Assembly: GCA_036499395.1 (NCBI GenBank) | Contig: DASYDW010000077.1 | Span: 124,001-188,000 of the forward strand | From: Pirellulales bacterium | GTDB lineage: Bacteria; Planctomycetota; Planctomycetia; Pirellulales; JACPPG01 | Length of the DNA stretch: 64,000 nt | Direction: 5' to 3' | Shown here: piece after piece, positions 36,070 to 44,650 of the stretch | Layout of the letters: each line of letters begins with the position of its first letter | Numbering within the stretch: the stretch's first letter is position 1 | Position numbers and translations under genes: made by a program | Notes under the pieces: model-generated | Databases searched by the model: none | The model's input: only the letters and a program-made list of their open reading frames with translations | What the model was told of the DNA's origin: nothing

Positions 36070-37374
36070 TCAATCGCCGTCACCGGCAGCTCGCCGCAAC
36101 TCGGTCGACGAAATATCGGCGCGAAATTCCGCTTCCGAAACTTCTTCGCACAGCGCGCGCAACTCAGGCGGCAGATTCAAGTCCACCAGCGTTTCAAACC
36201 GATCCTGCGCTCGACGGCCAAAGACTAGGAATCGACAGCCGGCCTCCGCGATCGACGAAACTGCCTCGTCACGCTGCGCTGCATCGTTACGATAGTAGCG
36301 CGGCTGTGCGATGCGTTCGATCGTGTCGGCGCCGACCAGAAATGTCGCACCGGGAAAAATGCTCGCCTTCGCTACGAACGTTGGCGCTCGTGTAAACCAT
36401 AGCGCCAAACCCGGCGTGCTCGTGTCGGCCCGCGCGAACTGTGTCGCGCGCAAACGCATTTCGTGAAAGTCGAGCGGCGGCTTGTCGACATTCGTAATCG
36501 AAATTTCCCACGCGACTGCTGCCCCCAATCGTTGCTCGGCAATTTGCGCCATGGCCAGATGCCCTGCGTGCAACGGATGGAAAGCGCCCGGGAATATCGC
36601 GCGAGCCTTTCTAGAAGCCGCGTCGACCGAAAATGACGTCTCGCCTGTCGCACTGTCACCGCAACGTTCGTCCACCAGCAAGGCGTTGATTTCACCTGCC
36701 ACCAGCGTTTGCCAATCCGCCGGCGCCAGCGTGCCATTCTCGACGACACATTCGGGCGACTTAAGCGGCAACGTTAGCCGGTCGGACAATCCACACGCCT
36801 GCGCGATCATATTCAAAAGCAATCGCGCGGCGATCAACTCCTCGCCATGCCGGTCGCGAGCCCCCTTGGATAGCTCGAGCGAAGCGACTGCCGTTAGTTC
36901 CGCCGTTTGCGCCGCGACATGAATTCGATGGGCGCCGCGCTTCGGCCGATCGCTCACGAGGCTGGCCGTACAAGCGATACCGGCAATCGGGCCGGCGCCC
37001 CCTTCATTGGCGGCCAAATTAATCGCCTGCTGATAAGCGGTCATCGCCATCGAGCGAGCGGTGCGTTCCGTGCAATAGTGTTCGGGATAAGCGCCGAGCC
37101 ACTGCACGAGCGCCGTCGACGAATAGGGAATCGTCGCCGCCAGCACACTGCGCGAACCGCCAGGCACAGCCAGCAGCGCCGAAATCGCCTGGCTACCACC
37201 ACCGGTCGCCGCCACGACGAAGCGCGTCCCGCTCGCATGAATGCGACCGAGGAATTCGTCCGGCGCTATCATCGCAGGCACGGAGCTGGTCAAGCTGGTC
37301 ACTCCCGGAATCGTCGTGGCGCGCTTTAGATCGCCTTGGTAAATCAGCGTTGGCGAAGTCGGCGCGACGGGCAT
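36070..37374 (-). CDS. CinA-C-like domain fused to NadD-like nucleotidyltransferase
   Basis: 434 aa. The N-terminal half (about 36-205) has the CinA C-terminal / PncC fold pattern: ATGGGSQAISALLAVPGGS and IPYSSTALVQWLG, then GIACTASL. The usual catalytic SCTGG serine position reads AATGG, so NMN deamidase activity is doubtful. The C-terminal half (about 255-434) is a nucleotidyltransferase with FPGAFHPLHAGH (HxGH, 269-272) and ISSTELR (421-427), the NMN/NaMN adenylyltransferase signatures. The likely role is cytosolic NAD-related nucleotidyl transfer. The start is unsure; an ATG at 37272 is possible. The gene converges on DUF1501. Confidence 0.82.
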   Translation of the reverse strand: MPVAPTSPTLIYQGDLKRATTIPGVTSLTSSVPAMIAPDEFLGRIHASGTRFVVAATGGGSQAISALLAVPGGSRSVLAATIPYSSTALVQWLGAYPEHYCTERTARSMAMTAYQQAINLAANEGGAGPIAGIACTASLVSDRPKRGAHRIHVAAQTAELTAVASLELSKGARDRHGEELIAARLLLNMIAQACGLSDRLTLPLKSPECVVENGTLAPADWQTLVAGEINALLVDERCGDSATGETSFSVDAASRKARAIFPGAFHPLHAGHLAMAQIAEQRLGAAVAWEISITNVDKPPLDFHEMRLRATQFARADTSTPGLALWFTRAPTFVAKASIFPGATFLVGADTIERIAQPRYYRNDAAQRDEAVSSIAEAGCRFLVFGRRAQDRFETLVDLNLPPELRALCEEVSEAEFRADISSTELRRAAGDGD

Positions 37375-37534
37375 CGCGCGACTCGAAATGCCATTGCCCG
37401 ATCGTACCCCTTCCGATTAGGGATGGGGTTTAAACATCTTCCTAATAAATATAGGTCGGCAAAAGTCTTGCATTCTCGCAGCTTGCGTGAAGCTGCGCTC
37501 GTCAAGCATCATCATCCTGCATACAATTCGCCCC

Positions 37535-38605
37535 GTGAAGACCAATCAGAATAGCACCGTGGCCCGGCTGACACGGATCGAGCCCTTCTTGCTCGGTACC
37601 GTACTCAGCGGCGTTTCGTCCCTGGGCTACAGTTGCTCAAACGTCTGTTTGCGTTGGCTCGCGCATTGCGATCCGCTGCTGGTGTCGTGCATCAAGGCAG
37701 TACCGACGCTGTTCGTGGCCACGGCGTTGGTCTATCTCAGCGTCGCACGCCGGACAATGCGCTGGCCCAGCATGCCGGCCTTCCTGGGGCTGGCCACGGT
37801 CGGCATCATCGCGCAGCTCGGCGGCAATGGATTTTTTCAATGGTCGATGGGCGAGGTCGGACTGGCGCTGACAGTTCCGCTCTGCGCCGGCACGATGATC
37901 ATCGCGGCCACCATTTTGGGGCGAGTCTGGTTGCGCGAGGCGGTCACACCGCGGTCGGCTTTGGCGCTGGCGATCTTGATTTCCGCCATCGTCGTGTTGA
38001 GCGTGGGGGCCGAGCGCGCGCCGCAATTGGCCGAACTTTCAACGGCCGACGCTTCGATCACCGCGGCCTTGGCCGCCGCCTGTTTCTCAGGCATCTCTTA
38101 CGCCGTCTTGAACGTCACGATTCGTCGGCTGGTGACCGGCTCGATGCCGATGAGCCTGGTGCTATCGACCGTCAGCGCCGTGGGAGTCGTCAGTCTAGGG
38201 CTGGTCGCGATTGCGCGTACAGGTTGGGCGCCCCTGGCGGCCACGGCACCCAGCGACCTGGGCGTGATGTTCATCGCCGGATCGTTTAACGCGGTCGGTT
38301 TTTTCACGCTCACCAAGGCGTTGCAGTTGGTGTCGATCGTGCAAGTGAACGCCGTCAGCGCTTCGCAATCGGCGCTCGCAGCCATAGCAGGCGTGGCGAT
38401 CTTTGGCGAATCAATGACGACAAGCCTGGTGTTCGGCGTGTCGCTGACGATCCTAGGGCTAACGTTGGTCGACCGCGGACGCAAAATGCGAACGCCTCCG
38501 GATAGTGGCGGATCGTCCGCTGCGCCAAACGAGCAATTGGTGGCCATATCGCCGCTTCAATTGCCGGGCAGCGTCGCTCTGCCGCGCGAGCCAACGACCA
38601 CATAA
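37535..38605 (+). CDS. EamA/DMT-family transporter
   Basis: 356 aa from a GTG at 37535; the frame stays open to a GTG at 37487, and neither has a ribosome site. Inner-membrane drug/metabolite transporter with about ten predicted membrane segments in two EamA repeats (about 17-147 and 176-312). Examples are LGLATVGIIAQLGGNGFFQW and LAAIAGVAIFGESMTTSLVF, the latter a hallmark of the second repeat. The polar tail is soluble. The substrate is unknown. Its 3' end overlaps the convergent RND pump gene by 49 bp (38557-38605). Confidence 0.85.
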   Translation: MKTNQNSTVARLTRIEPFLLGTVLSGVSSLGYSCSNVCLRWLAHCDPLLVSCIKAVPTLFVATALVYLSVARRTMRWPSMPAFLGLATVGIIAQLGGNGFFQWSMGEVGLALTVPLCAGTMIIAATILGRVWLREAVTPRSALALAILISAIVVLSVGAERAPQLAELSTADASITAALAAACFSGISYAVLNVTIRRLVTGSMPMSLVLSTVSAVGVVSLGLVAIARTGWAPLAATAPSDLGVMFIAGSFNAVGFFTLTKALQLVSIVQVNAVSASQSALAAIAGVAIFGESMTTSLVFGVSLTILGLTLVDRGRKMRTPPDSGGSSAAPNEQLVAISPLQLPGSVALPREPTTT

Positions 38606-41600
38606 ATAGCCGGCAGTATCACAAGCGTCATCAGAGTGCTGGAAATGACGCCGCCGATAACGACCGTGGCCAGGGGGCGCTGCACTTCGGCGCCGGTGCC
38701 GGAACTAGTTGCCATCGGCACAAAACCGACGCTCGCCACGAGCGCGGTCATGACGATCGTACGCAGGCAGGAAAGTGCCGCTTGAGGCACCGCATCGCGC
38801 ATCGGAATTCCTTCGTGAAGCAAATCCCGTAGCGCTGAGACCAGCACCATGCTATTCAGCACCGACACGCCCGAGAGCGTGATGAAGCCGATGGCCGCCG
38901 AGATCGACAGCGGCATTTCTCGCAGCGCTAGTGCCCCGATCCCGCCGACGCATGCGAACGGAACGCTGGCGAACACGATCGCCGTGTCGATCAGATTGTG
39001 ATATGTGAAATACAAGAGCACCACGATCATCGACAGTGCCAAAGGGACGACGATTGCGAGCCGTGTCTTGGCACGTTGCAGATTCTCGAACTGACCGCCC
39101 CAATCGATGCGATAGCCTTCGGGCAGCTTCAATTGCTCGTCGATCCTTTGCTGCGCCTCGGCCACGAAGCTGCCCACGTCACGGCCACGGACGTTGCACT
39201 GCACAGTGATACGGCGCTTGCTCCATTCGCGTGAGATCGTCTTCGGCCCCTCGATCACGTTCACCTCGGCCAAACGCGACAGCGGGATGCGTTCACCGGC
39301 AGGCGTGGAAATCAGAATATCCGCGATGGCGCTGGGATTGGCGCGCAAGTGTTCAGGAAGCCGCGCCGTGAGCGGGAAAGGAATCTGTCCTTCGATAACG
39401 TCACCCAGTTGAATGCCCCCCACCGATTCGACGATATCGAGCACCAGCCGGGCCGAGACGCCGTAGCGGGCGATCTGGTCCTGGCGGATGCGAATCTGCA
39501 GCACCGGCTGGCCGGCGATCTGCTCGGTGGCCAGATCGACGCAGCCGCGCACGTCGCGCAAAATCCGTTCCAGCTCGCGACCATAGTTGACCAGCGTGTC
39601 GAAATCGTCGCCGAACAGTTTGACGGCCACGTCCGATCGCACGCCCGAGATCATTTCATTGATGCGCTGCTCAATCGGTTGCGTGAACCAATTGATCTGT
39701 CCGGGTATGTCCGCCACTTCCTTTTCCATTAACTCGACTAGCTCATCCTGCATCTTGGCGCGCTTCCATTTCTCGCGCGGCTTGAGCGAAATAAACAGAT
39801 CGGTCATTTCCACGCTGCTGGCGTCGGTGGCCACTTCCGGCGCGCCGACCCGGCTCCATGTATGCGAAACCTCATCGGGAAACAGCTCGAGCAGCATTTT
39901 CTCGATTTGTGTGTTCACGCGCACGGATTCTTCCAGGCTCGTTCCCGGCGGTCGCACCACGCCGATCACGATGGCCCCTTCGGAAAGCCGCGGTACGAAT
40001 TCTGATCCGAACGATAGGGCCAATGTCACGGCCATGACCAGGCTGCCCAGTGCTACGGCCAGCACCATGTAGCGAAACTGCAAGCAAAGGCGGAGAATCG
40101 GTGCATAGATCGCCCGGGCGAAGCGTACCGGCAGCGCGTCGCGCTCCTCGATATTTTTGGGAAGCGCCAGACTGGCCAGCACAGGCATCAGCGTCAGCGA
40201 CAAAATCAGCGATCCAGTAAGCACGAACATCACGGTCAGCGCCATTGGACGGAACATCTTCCCTTCGACACCTTGCAGCGAAAGGATCGGCAGGTAGACG
40301 ATCATGATGATCAATTGTCCGAACACCGTCGGCGTGCGCACTTCGAGGGCCGCATCGCGAATCACGCGCAACCGCTTGGTACCCGTCAGCGGTCCGTGAT
40401 GCGCCAGTCGTTTGACGATGTTCTCGACCACGACGACCGAGCTGTCGACGACGATGCCGAAGTCGATGGCTCCCAAGCTTAACAGTGTGCCCGCGATGCC
40501 GGCCTGCCACATACCGCAAAAGCCGAACAACATCGCCATGGGGATAGCGAGCGCTACAATCAACCCTGCGCGCAGGTCCCCCAAAAAGACAAATAGGATG
40601 ATGATCACCAGCAGACCGCCATCGAGGAGATTGCGGCGCACCGTATCGATTACCTGATCGACCAGGTCCGTGCGGTCGTAAACGGTTTCCAACCGCACCC
40701 CAGGGGGAAGCTGCTTCTTTACTTCCTGCAGCTTGTCTGCCAACCGGCTTGTGACGGCGTAACTGTTTTCGCCCATCAACATAAAGCCCAGGCCGAGCAC
40801 GACTTCGCCTTGTCCGTTGGCGGTCACCAGGCCGCGACGGATCTCGTGCCCAATCGTGACTTCGGCCACGTCGCGGACGTGAATCGGCACGCCGGCCTTG
40901 GCTGCGACGACGATATCTTCGATCTGCTCGATCGTGCTGGTGCGACCCACGCCGTGTACCAGCAGCATGTCTCCCGAGCGATCAATGCTGCCGCCGCCGA
41001 CGTTTAAGTTGTTCGAACGCACGGCTTGCATCACGGCTTCCCACGACAAGTCGTACTTGATCAACAGCGTGGGATCGATCCGCACCTGATATTGCTTCTT
41101 GAAGCCCCCCCAAGAGTTGATTTCGGCCGTGCCTGGCACCGGGCGCATGGCGGGTTTGACCGTCCAGTCATGAATCGTGCGCAGATCGGTCAGGTCTTTG
41201 CCTTCGCCAATCAGGATGTAATGCAGCACCTCGCCCAACCCGGTCGAGACAGGTCCCATCTCGGGTCGGTCAAAGCCCGGGGGAATGTCGACTGTGCCTA
41301 AGCGCTCGTTGATCAACTGCCGGGCGAAATAGATGTCGGTACCATCGGCAAAGGTCACGACGACCTGCGACAGTCCGAATTGCGAGATTGACCGTAATTG
41401 CTCGAGCCCTGGCATGCCGCTGATGGCTAGCTCGATCGGGAAGGTGATCTGCCGCTCGACCTCTTCCGGAACCAGGGCGGATGCCACGGTGTTGATCTGC
41501 ACCTGCACCGGAGTCGTATCGGGGAAGGCGTCGATGTTCAGCTTGCGTAGCGAGACCAAACCGGCGATCGCCACGACCAGCGCGAACGCCAGTACGGCAA

Positions 41601-41640
41601 AGCGATTGCGGAGCGACCAGTCGATCAACCAAGAAAACAT
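38557..41640 (-). CDS. Heavy-metal efflux RND permease (CzcA/CusA family)
   Basis: 1027 aa from the ATG at 41640 (a TTG one codon earlier is possible). HME-type RND pump that drives metal cations out using the proton gradient; twelve membrane segments with two large periplasmic loops. The first segment begins FAVLAFALVVAIAGLVSLRK. The transmembrane-4 proton-relay motif is AIDFGIVVDSSVVVVEN, closer to CzcA (DFG...VDG) than to CusA, suggesting divalent metals such as Zn, Co, Cd or Ni. The porter domain has GQPVLQIRIRQDQIARYGV and the tail TLMTLVILPAIYVVVG. It is encoded 80 bp downstream of its adaptor. No outer-membrane factor gene is adjacent. Confidence 0.93.
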   Translation of the reverse strand: MFSWLIDWSLRNRFAVLAFALVVAIAGLVSLRKLNIDAFPDTTPVQVQINTVASALVPEEVERQITFPIELAISGMPGLEQLRSISQFGLSQVVVTFADGTDIYFARQLINERLGTVDIPPGFDRPEMGPVSTGLGEVLHYILIGEGKDLTDLRTIHDWTVKPAMRPVPGTAEINSWGGFKKQYQVRIDPTLLIKYDLSWEAVMQAVRSNNLNVGGGSIDRSGDMLLVHGVGRTSTIEQIEDIVVAAKAGVPIHVRDVAEVTIGHEIRRGLVTANGQGEVVLGLGFMLMGENSYAVTSRLADKLQEVKKQLPPGVRLETVYDRTDLVDQVIDTVRRNLLDGGLLVIIILFVFLGDLRAGLIVALAIPMAMLFGFCGMWQAGIAGTLLSLGAIDFGIVVDSSVVVVENIVKRLAHHGPLTGTKRLRVIRDAALEVRTPTVFGQLIIMIVYLPILSLQGVEGKMFRPMALTVMFVLTGSLILSLTLMPVLASLALPKNIEERDALPVRFARAIYAPILRLCLQFRYMVLAVALGSLVMAVTLALSFGSEFVPRLSEGAIVIGVVRPPGTSLEESVRVNTQIEKMLLELFPDEVSHTWSRVGAPEVATDASSVEMTDLFISLKPREKWKRAKMQDELVELMEKEVADIPGQINWFTQPIEQRINEMISGVRSDVAVKLFGDDFDTLVNYGRELERILRDVRGCVDLATEQIAGQPVLQIRIRQDQIARYGVSARLVLDIVESVGGIQLGDVIEGQIPFPLTARLPEHLRANPSAIADILISTPAGERIPLSRLAEVNVIEGPKTISREWSKRRITVQCNVRGRDVGSFVAEAQQRIDEQLKLPEGYRIDWGGQFENLQRAKTRLAIVVPLALSMIVVLLYFTYHNLIDTAIVFASVPFACVGGIGALALREMPLSISAAIGFITLSGVSVLNSMVLVSALRDLLHEGIPMRDAVPQAALSCLRTIVMTALVASVGFVPMATSSGTGAEVQRPLATVVIGGVISSTLMTLVILPAIYVVVGSRGRATLPGN

Positions 41641-41720
41641 CAAGAACTCGGAGGGCGTTGTGCGTATTGGATCTCTGGCCGTCTAGGTAAGCCTCGTGCT
41701 CGCGAACAATCGACGGGCGA

Positions 41721-43136
41721 TTACGGGCTGGCGGCGATCCGACTGCGAACGATTTCGGATTTCAGCAAATGGCTGCCCGTCGTGGCGACCCTCTCGCCCG
41801 GTTCCAAACCGCTGAGAACCTCGACGACGTTGCGGCGCGAAATCCCAAGCTCCACGGGACGCGCCTCGAAGGTAGTTTCATCCGTCGGGACGAAAACAAC
41901 CCAGCGTCCTCCCTCCCATTGCACGCACTCGTTGGGGATAACCGTCGCGTGTGGTACCTGCCGGACGCGAATGCGACCCGTACCGAAGGCGTTCGCCAGC
42001 AGGCGTCGCCGCTCTTGACCGCGCAACTGGCTTTCGGGAATCATCGGGTTTTCCACTTCGGCACGAACCGATACCGTGCGGGTCTTCTCATCGACTTCCG
42101 AGGAAATCCACGCGATCGTACTATGAACGTCGGCGTGACCGCCGTCGGTGGTAAAGACCACGTCTTGGCCGAGCAACAGGTTTGCGGCGTCTTCGCGACG
42201 CACGTCGAGCAAGATCCACATCCGGCTGATATCCGCCACGACGAACTGTTCGGCTGACGGGCTGACGACTTCTCCCAGCGAGATCTCGTGGCCGATCACC
42301 ACACCATCGAACGGCGCAACGAGCGGAATCAAGCCGATCGTAGTAGTCGCCGGGTCGAGCGTGCTTTTCAGCGCTTCCGGCAGGCCGAGGAACTGCAGCC
42401 GCTGGGCCAACTCAAGATCGGTGGCGTGTTCAGGATCTTCGAGATGAATCGGCAGGCCAAGATTGATCAACGTTTGCTGCGCATTGGTCATGCGGATATA
42501 GGCCTCGCGCGCCTCGGCCTGGACTTCGTACAGGTCCCGCTCGGGCACGACCGATTGGCGGGTGTGCAGCCGGTCCGAGATCCCCTTCTTCAATTGATAG
42601 TCGACCACCGCCTGTAGCAACTCGGCCTTTGCCTTGCCAACATCGACAGCTTCGATAATGGCGAGCACGTCCCCCTTCTTGAACGGTTGACCGAGCTGCT
42701 TCTCGATACGCCACACTGTGCCGGGAACGCGCGCCGAGAGATGTGCTACCCGCGTCTGGTCATAACTGATTACGCCGTTGGCGATGATTTCCTGGCTGAT
42801 CGAGTGCTGCTCGGCCTCGGCCGATTCGATGCCCGCTTTCTGAATGGCATCGCGCGAGCTGAAGCGGATTCGCGTGGGAGCCACGTCCGCTTGTTCGACC
42901 GTTTCGCCCGGTCCTTCGACGCCGTGTTGACGCGATTTGGTCGTTTGATTCGCGGCGACGCTGATCACGGCCTGAGGCGTGTTTGAGTGCGCCGCCTGGG
43001 CGGAGGATTCATCGTGACTGAATTTCCAATGGCTGACGTGGCCCCAGGCCGCCAACGAAAGTAAGCCTGTCAGGACGGCCGTTGAGGGCAACCACGCCTT
43101 GGCGACTTGCCAAAGGGACGACAGCGACGGACTCAT
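41721..43136 (-). CDS. RND efflux periplasmic adaptor (CusB/CzcB-like)
   Basis: 471 aa. Membrane-fusion protein that links the RND pump to an outer-membrane channel. An N-terminal membrane anchor (VLTGLLSLAAWGHV, about 21-34) is followed by the lipoyl/hairpin/barrel pattern: SARVPGTVWRIEKQLGQPFK starts the lipoyl half, an alpha-hairpin runs to about residue 240, VAPFDGVVIGHEISLGE closes the lipoyl domain, and MWILLDVRREDAANLLLGQD begins the beta-barrel. The C-terminal LSGLEPGERVATTG is typical. No metal-binding His or Met cluster is obvious. It is first gene of the two-gene pump operon. Confidence 0.92.
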   Translation of the reverse strand: MSPSLSSLWQVAKAWLPSTAVLTGLLSLAAWGHVSHWKFSHDESSAQAAHSNTPQAVISVAANQTTKSRQHGVEGPGETVEQADVAPTRIRFSSRDAIQKAGIESAEAEQHSISQEIIANGVISYDQTRVAHLSARVPGTVWRIEKQLGQPFKKGDVLAIIEAVDVGKAKAELLQAVVDYQLKKGISDRLHTRQSVVPERDLYEVQAEAREAYIRMTNAQQTLINLGLPIHLEDPEHATDLELAQRLQFLGLPEALKSTLDPATTTIGLIPLVAPFDGVVIGHEISLGEVVSPSAEQFVVADISRMWILLDVRREDAANLLLGQDVVFTTDGGHADVHSTIAWISSEVDEKTRTVSVRAEVENPMIPESQLRGQERRRLLANAFGTGRIRVRQVPHATVIPNECVQWEGGRWVVFVPTDETTFEARPVELGISRRNVVEVLSGLEPGERVATTGSHLLKSEIVRSRIAASP

Positions 43137-43688
43137 GGCATTATTCCCGGATTGAAGTGCTCCGGCATCAGCGCAGAGTTACGCCCCGAAGGGCTCTGAG
43201 TGACACCGCGGTGGAATCGTGGGCAGCGATGCGCGGTGCGAAAACTGACAGCGGCACGGGGGCGAAAAGACCGGGCTGCGGGCAGTAAACTCTTCATTAC
43301 GGAACCTTCAGATTCAATCCTAGGTAGGTAGCCTCTTGTTGTCAAAGCACCAATTACGCATTGCCGCATAACTTCTCACGTGGATGGCACATAGGTGCGA
43401 CATTTGGTTCTGTAGCGGCGGAATCGAGCATTCTCCAATAGTGGGGGTAAGGCCGATTTATGCGATTCCTGCCAATACCGCCCGAGATTGAGCGAAGTCC
43501 ATACCGCAGAGGGTGGATTTTCGCTTCTGGCAAGCCGTCGGTTACCGCAGCACAACCGGCACGAACGAGAGCGAATCCGCTCGCCCACGGACACAACATC
43601 GCGTTCGGGGGCGAGCCTCCGCCTGCTGCACAGGGCTACGCGTACCGCACAGAGACGTTTTGGTTTTTGAGAAAAGGAGGGTCTTCGC
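43137..43688. other. 552-bp divergent intergenic region
   Basis: This gap lies between the divergent metal-efflux operon and the signalling block, so it must carry two promoters. I see no supported gene. AAGGAGG at 43674-43680 is the ribosome site of the next gene. A TGGCAC-like element near 43387 lacks correct sigma-54 spacing. No metal-regulator gene or dyad is evident. Confidence 0.5.
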
Positions 43689-44498
43689 ATGATTAAGAAA
43701 GTGCTCCTGGCCGGGATCGGCCTCAGCCTCGTGGGAGCGATGTTTTTCGGACGAGATGCGTTTAGCTATTTCCGCACGACTGCCGGTCGGATGAAGGACA
43801 CGGTCCGCGGCAGCGTCCCCTTGGACTTCGAGATCGATCGTGCCCGGCGCATGGTCAAGGAATTGGTGCCGGACATTCGCAAGAACATGCACGTGATTGC
43901 CAAGGAAGAGGTCGAAGTCGAACAGCTACGCAAGCAAATTGCGTCGACCGATTCGCGTTTGGGCAAAGAGCGCGCGGAGCTTGTGCGTCTGAAGAACGAT
44001 CTGGGATCGGGCGACAGCGTCTATCACTACGCTGGACGCTCGTACACCGTTTCGCAAGTGAAGTCTGACCTTGCCAATCGGTTCGAACGTTTCAAGACCA
44101 CCGACGCCACGCTCGCCAGTTTGAAAGATATTGAGCAAGCGCGCGTTCGTAGCCTGGCCGCGGCGCGAGAGAAGCTAGAAGGAATGCTCGCCGCCAAACG
44201 CAAGCTGGAAGTCGACGTCGAACATCTGGAAGCACGCCTCAAAATGGTTGAAGCGGCACAGACGACCAGCGACTATGCGTTCGATGACAGCCGGCTCAGC
44301 CGGGTGAAAGAGCTGATCACCGATCTGCGCACAAGGTTGGACGTCGCCGAGCGCTTGACGAGCGCTGAAGGTATTTTTCACGGCGAGATCCCGCTGTCGG
44401 AAACGACCAGCGATAATCTGCTCGACGAAGTGACTGAGTACTTGCACCTGGATGGTGCGGAAAAGGTTGCCGAGATCACGTCGCCCAGCGCCGGTTAA
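43689..44498 (+). CDS. Membrane-anchored coiled-coil protein of unknown function
   Basis: 269 aa. I do not recognise the family. A single N-terminal hydrophobic segment (VLLAGIGLSLVGAMFF, 5-20) is followed by RTTAGRMKDTVRGSVP and then a long coiled coil (about 55-215) of EVEVEQLRKQIASTDSRLGK type. A short insert YHYAGRSYTVSQVKSDL interrupts it. The layout, an amphipathic start plus coiled coil, is loosely like PspA/IM30 membrane-stress proteins, but no diagnostic motif supports that. A strong AAGGAGG lies eight bases upstream. It is first in the FHA/kinase/ECF block, so it may be an envelope partner of that system. Confidence 0.78.
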   Translation: MIKKVLLAGIGLSLVGAMFFGRDAFSYFRTTAGRMKDTVRGSVPLDFEIDRARRMVKELVPDIRKNMHVIAKEEVEVEQLRKQIASTDSRLGKERAELVRLKNDLGSGDSVYHYAGRSYTVSQVKSDLANRFERFKTTDATLASLKDIEQARVRSLAAAREKLEGMLAAKRKLEVDVEHLEARLKMVEAAQTTSDYAFDDSRLSRVKELITDLRTRLDVAERLTSAEGIFHGEIPLSETTSDNLLDEVTEYLHLDGAEKVAEITSPSAG

Positions 44499-44517
44499 GC
44501 CGCGACGCCAGGCATCA

Positions 44518-44606
44518 CATCCGCTCACGGCGGATGAAGGGAAAGTTGCAACTGGCGGCGAACAGGGATGTTTCGCCGCCAGATTAGCATGTCGCGGCGC
44601 GACATG
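44518..44606. terminator. Three consecutive perfect hairpins between coiled-coil and FHA genes
   Basis: The 152-bp gap holds three stems in a row. They are CATCCGC/GCGGATG (44518-44536), CTGGCGGCGAA/TTCGCCGCCAG (44552-44582, 11-bp arms, 9-nt loop) and CATGTCGC/GCGACATG (44588-44606). The middle one is very stable. No T run follows, so it is an unusual terminator, a processing or attenuation signal, or an RNA structure. Confidence 0.55.
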
Positions 44607-44650
44607 AAGTCGTAAATGCAAAGGCTCGTGGATCCATCGGAGTGCGGGAA

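Noticed and set aside
43385..43405. Sigma-54-like element TGGCAC...TGC
   Set aside because: The GG-to-GC spacing is one base short of the required spacing, and no sigma-54 activator is nearby.
43689..44498. PspA/IM30 identity for the anchored coiled-coil protein
   Set aside because: Only the general layout resembles PspA; its conserved motifs are absent and a true membrane segment is present.
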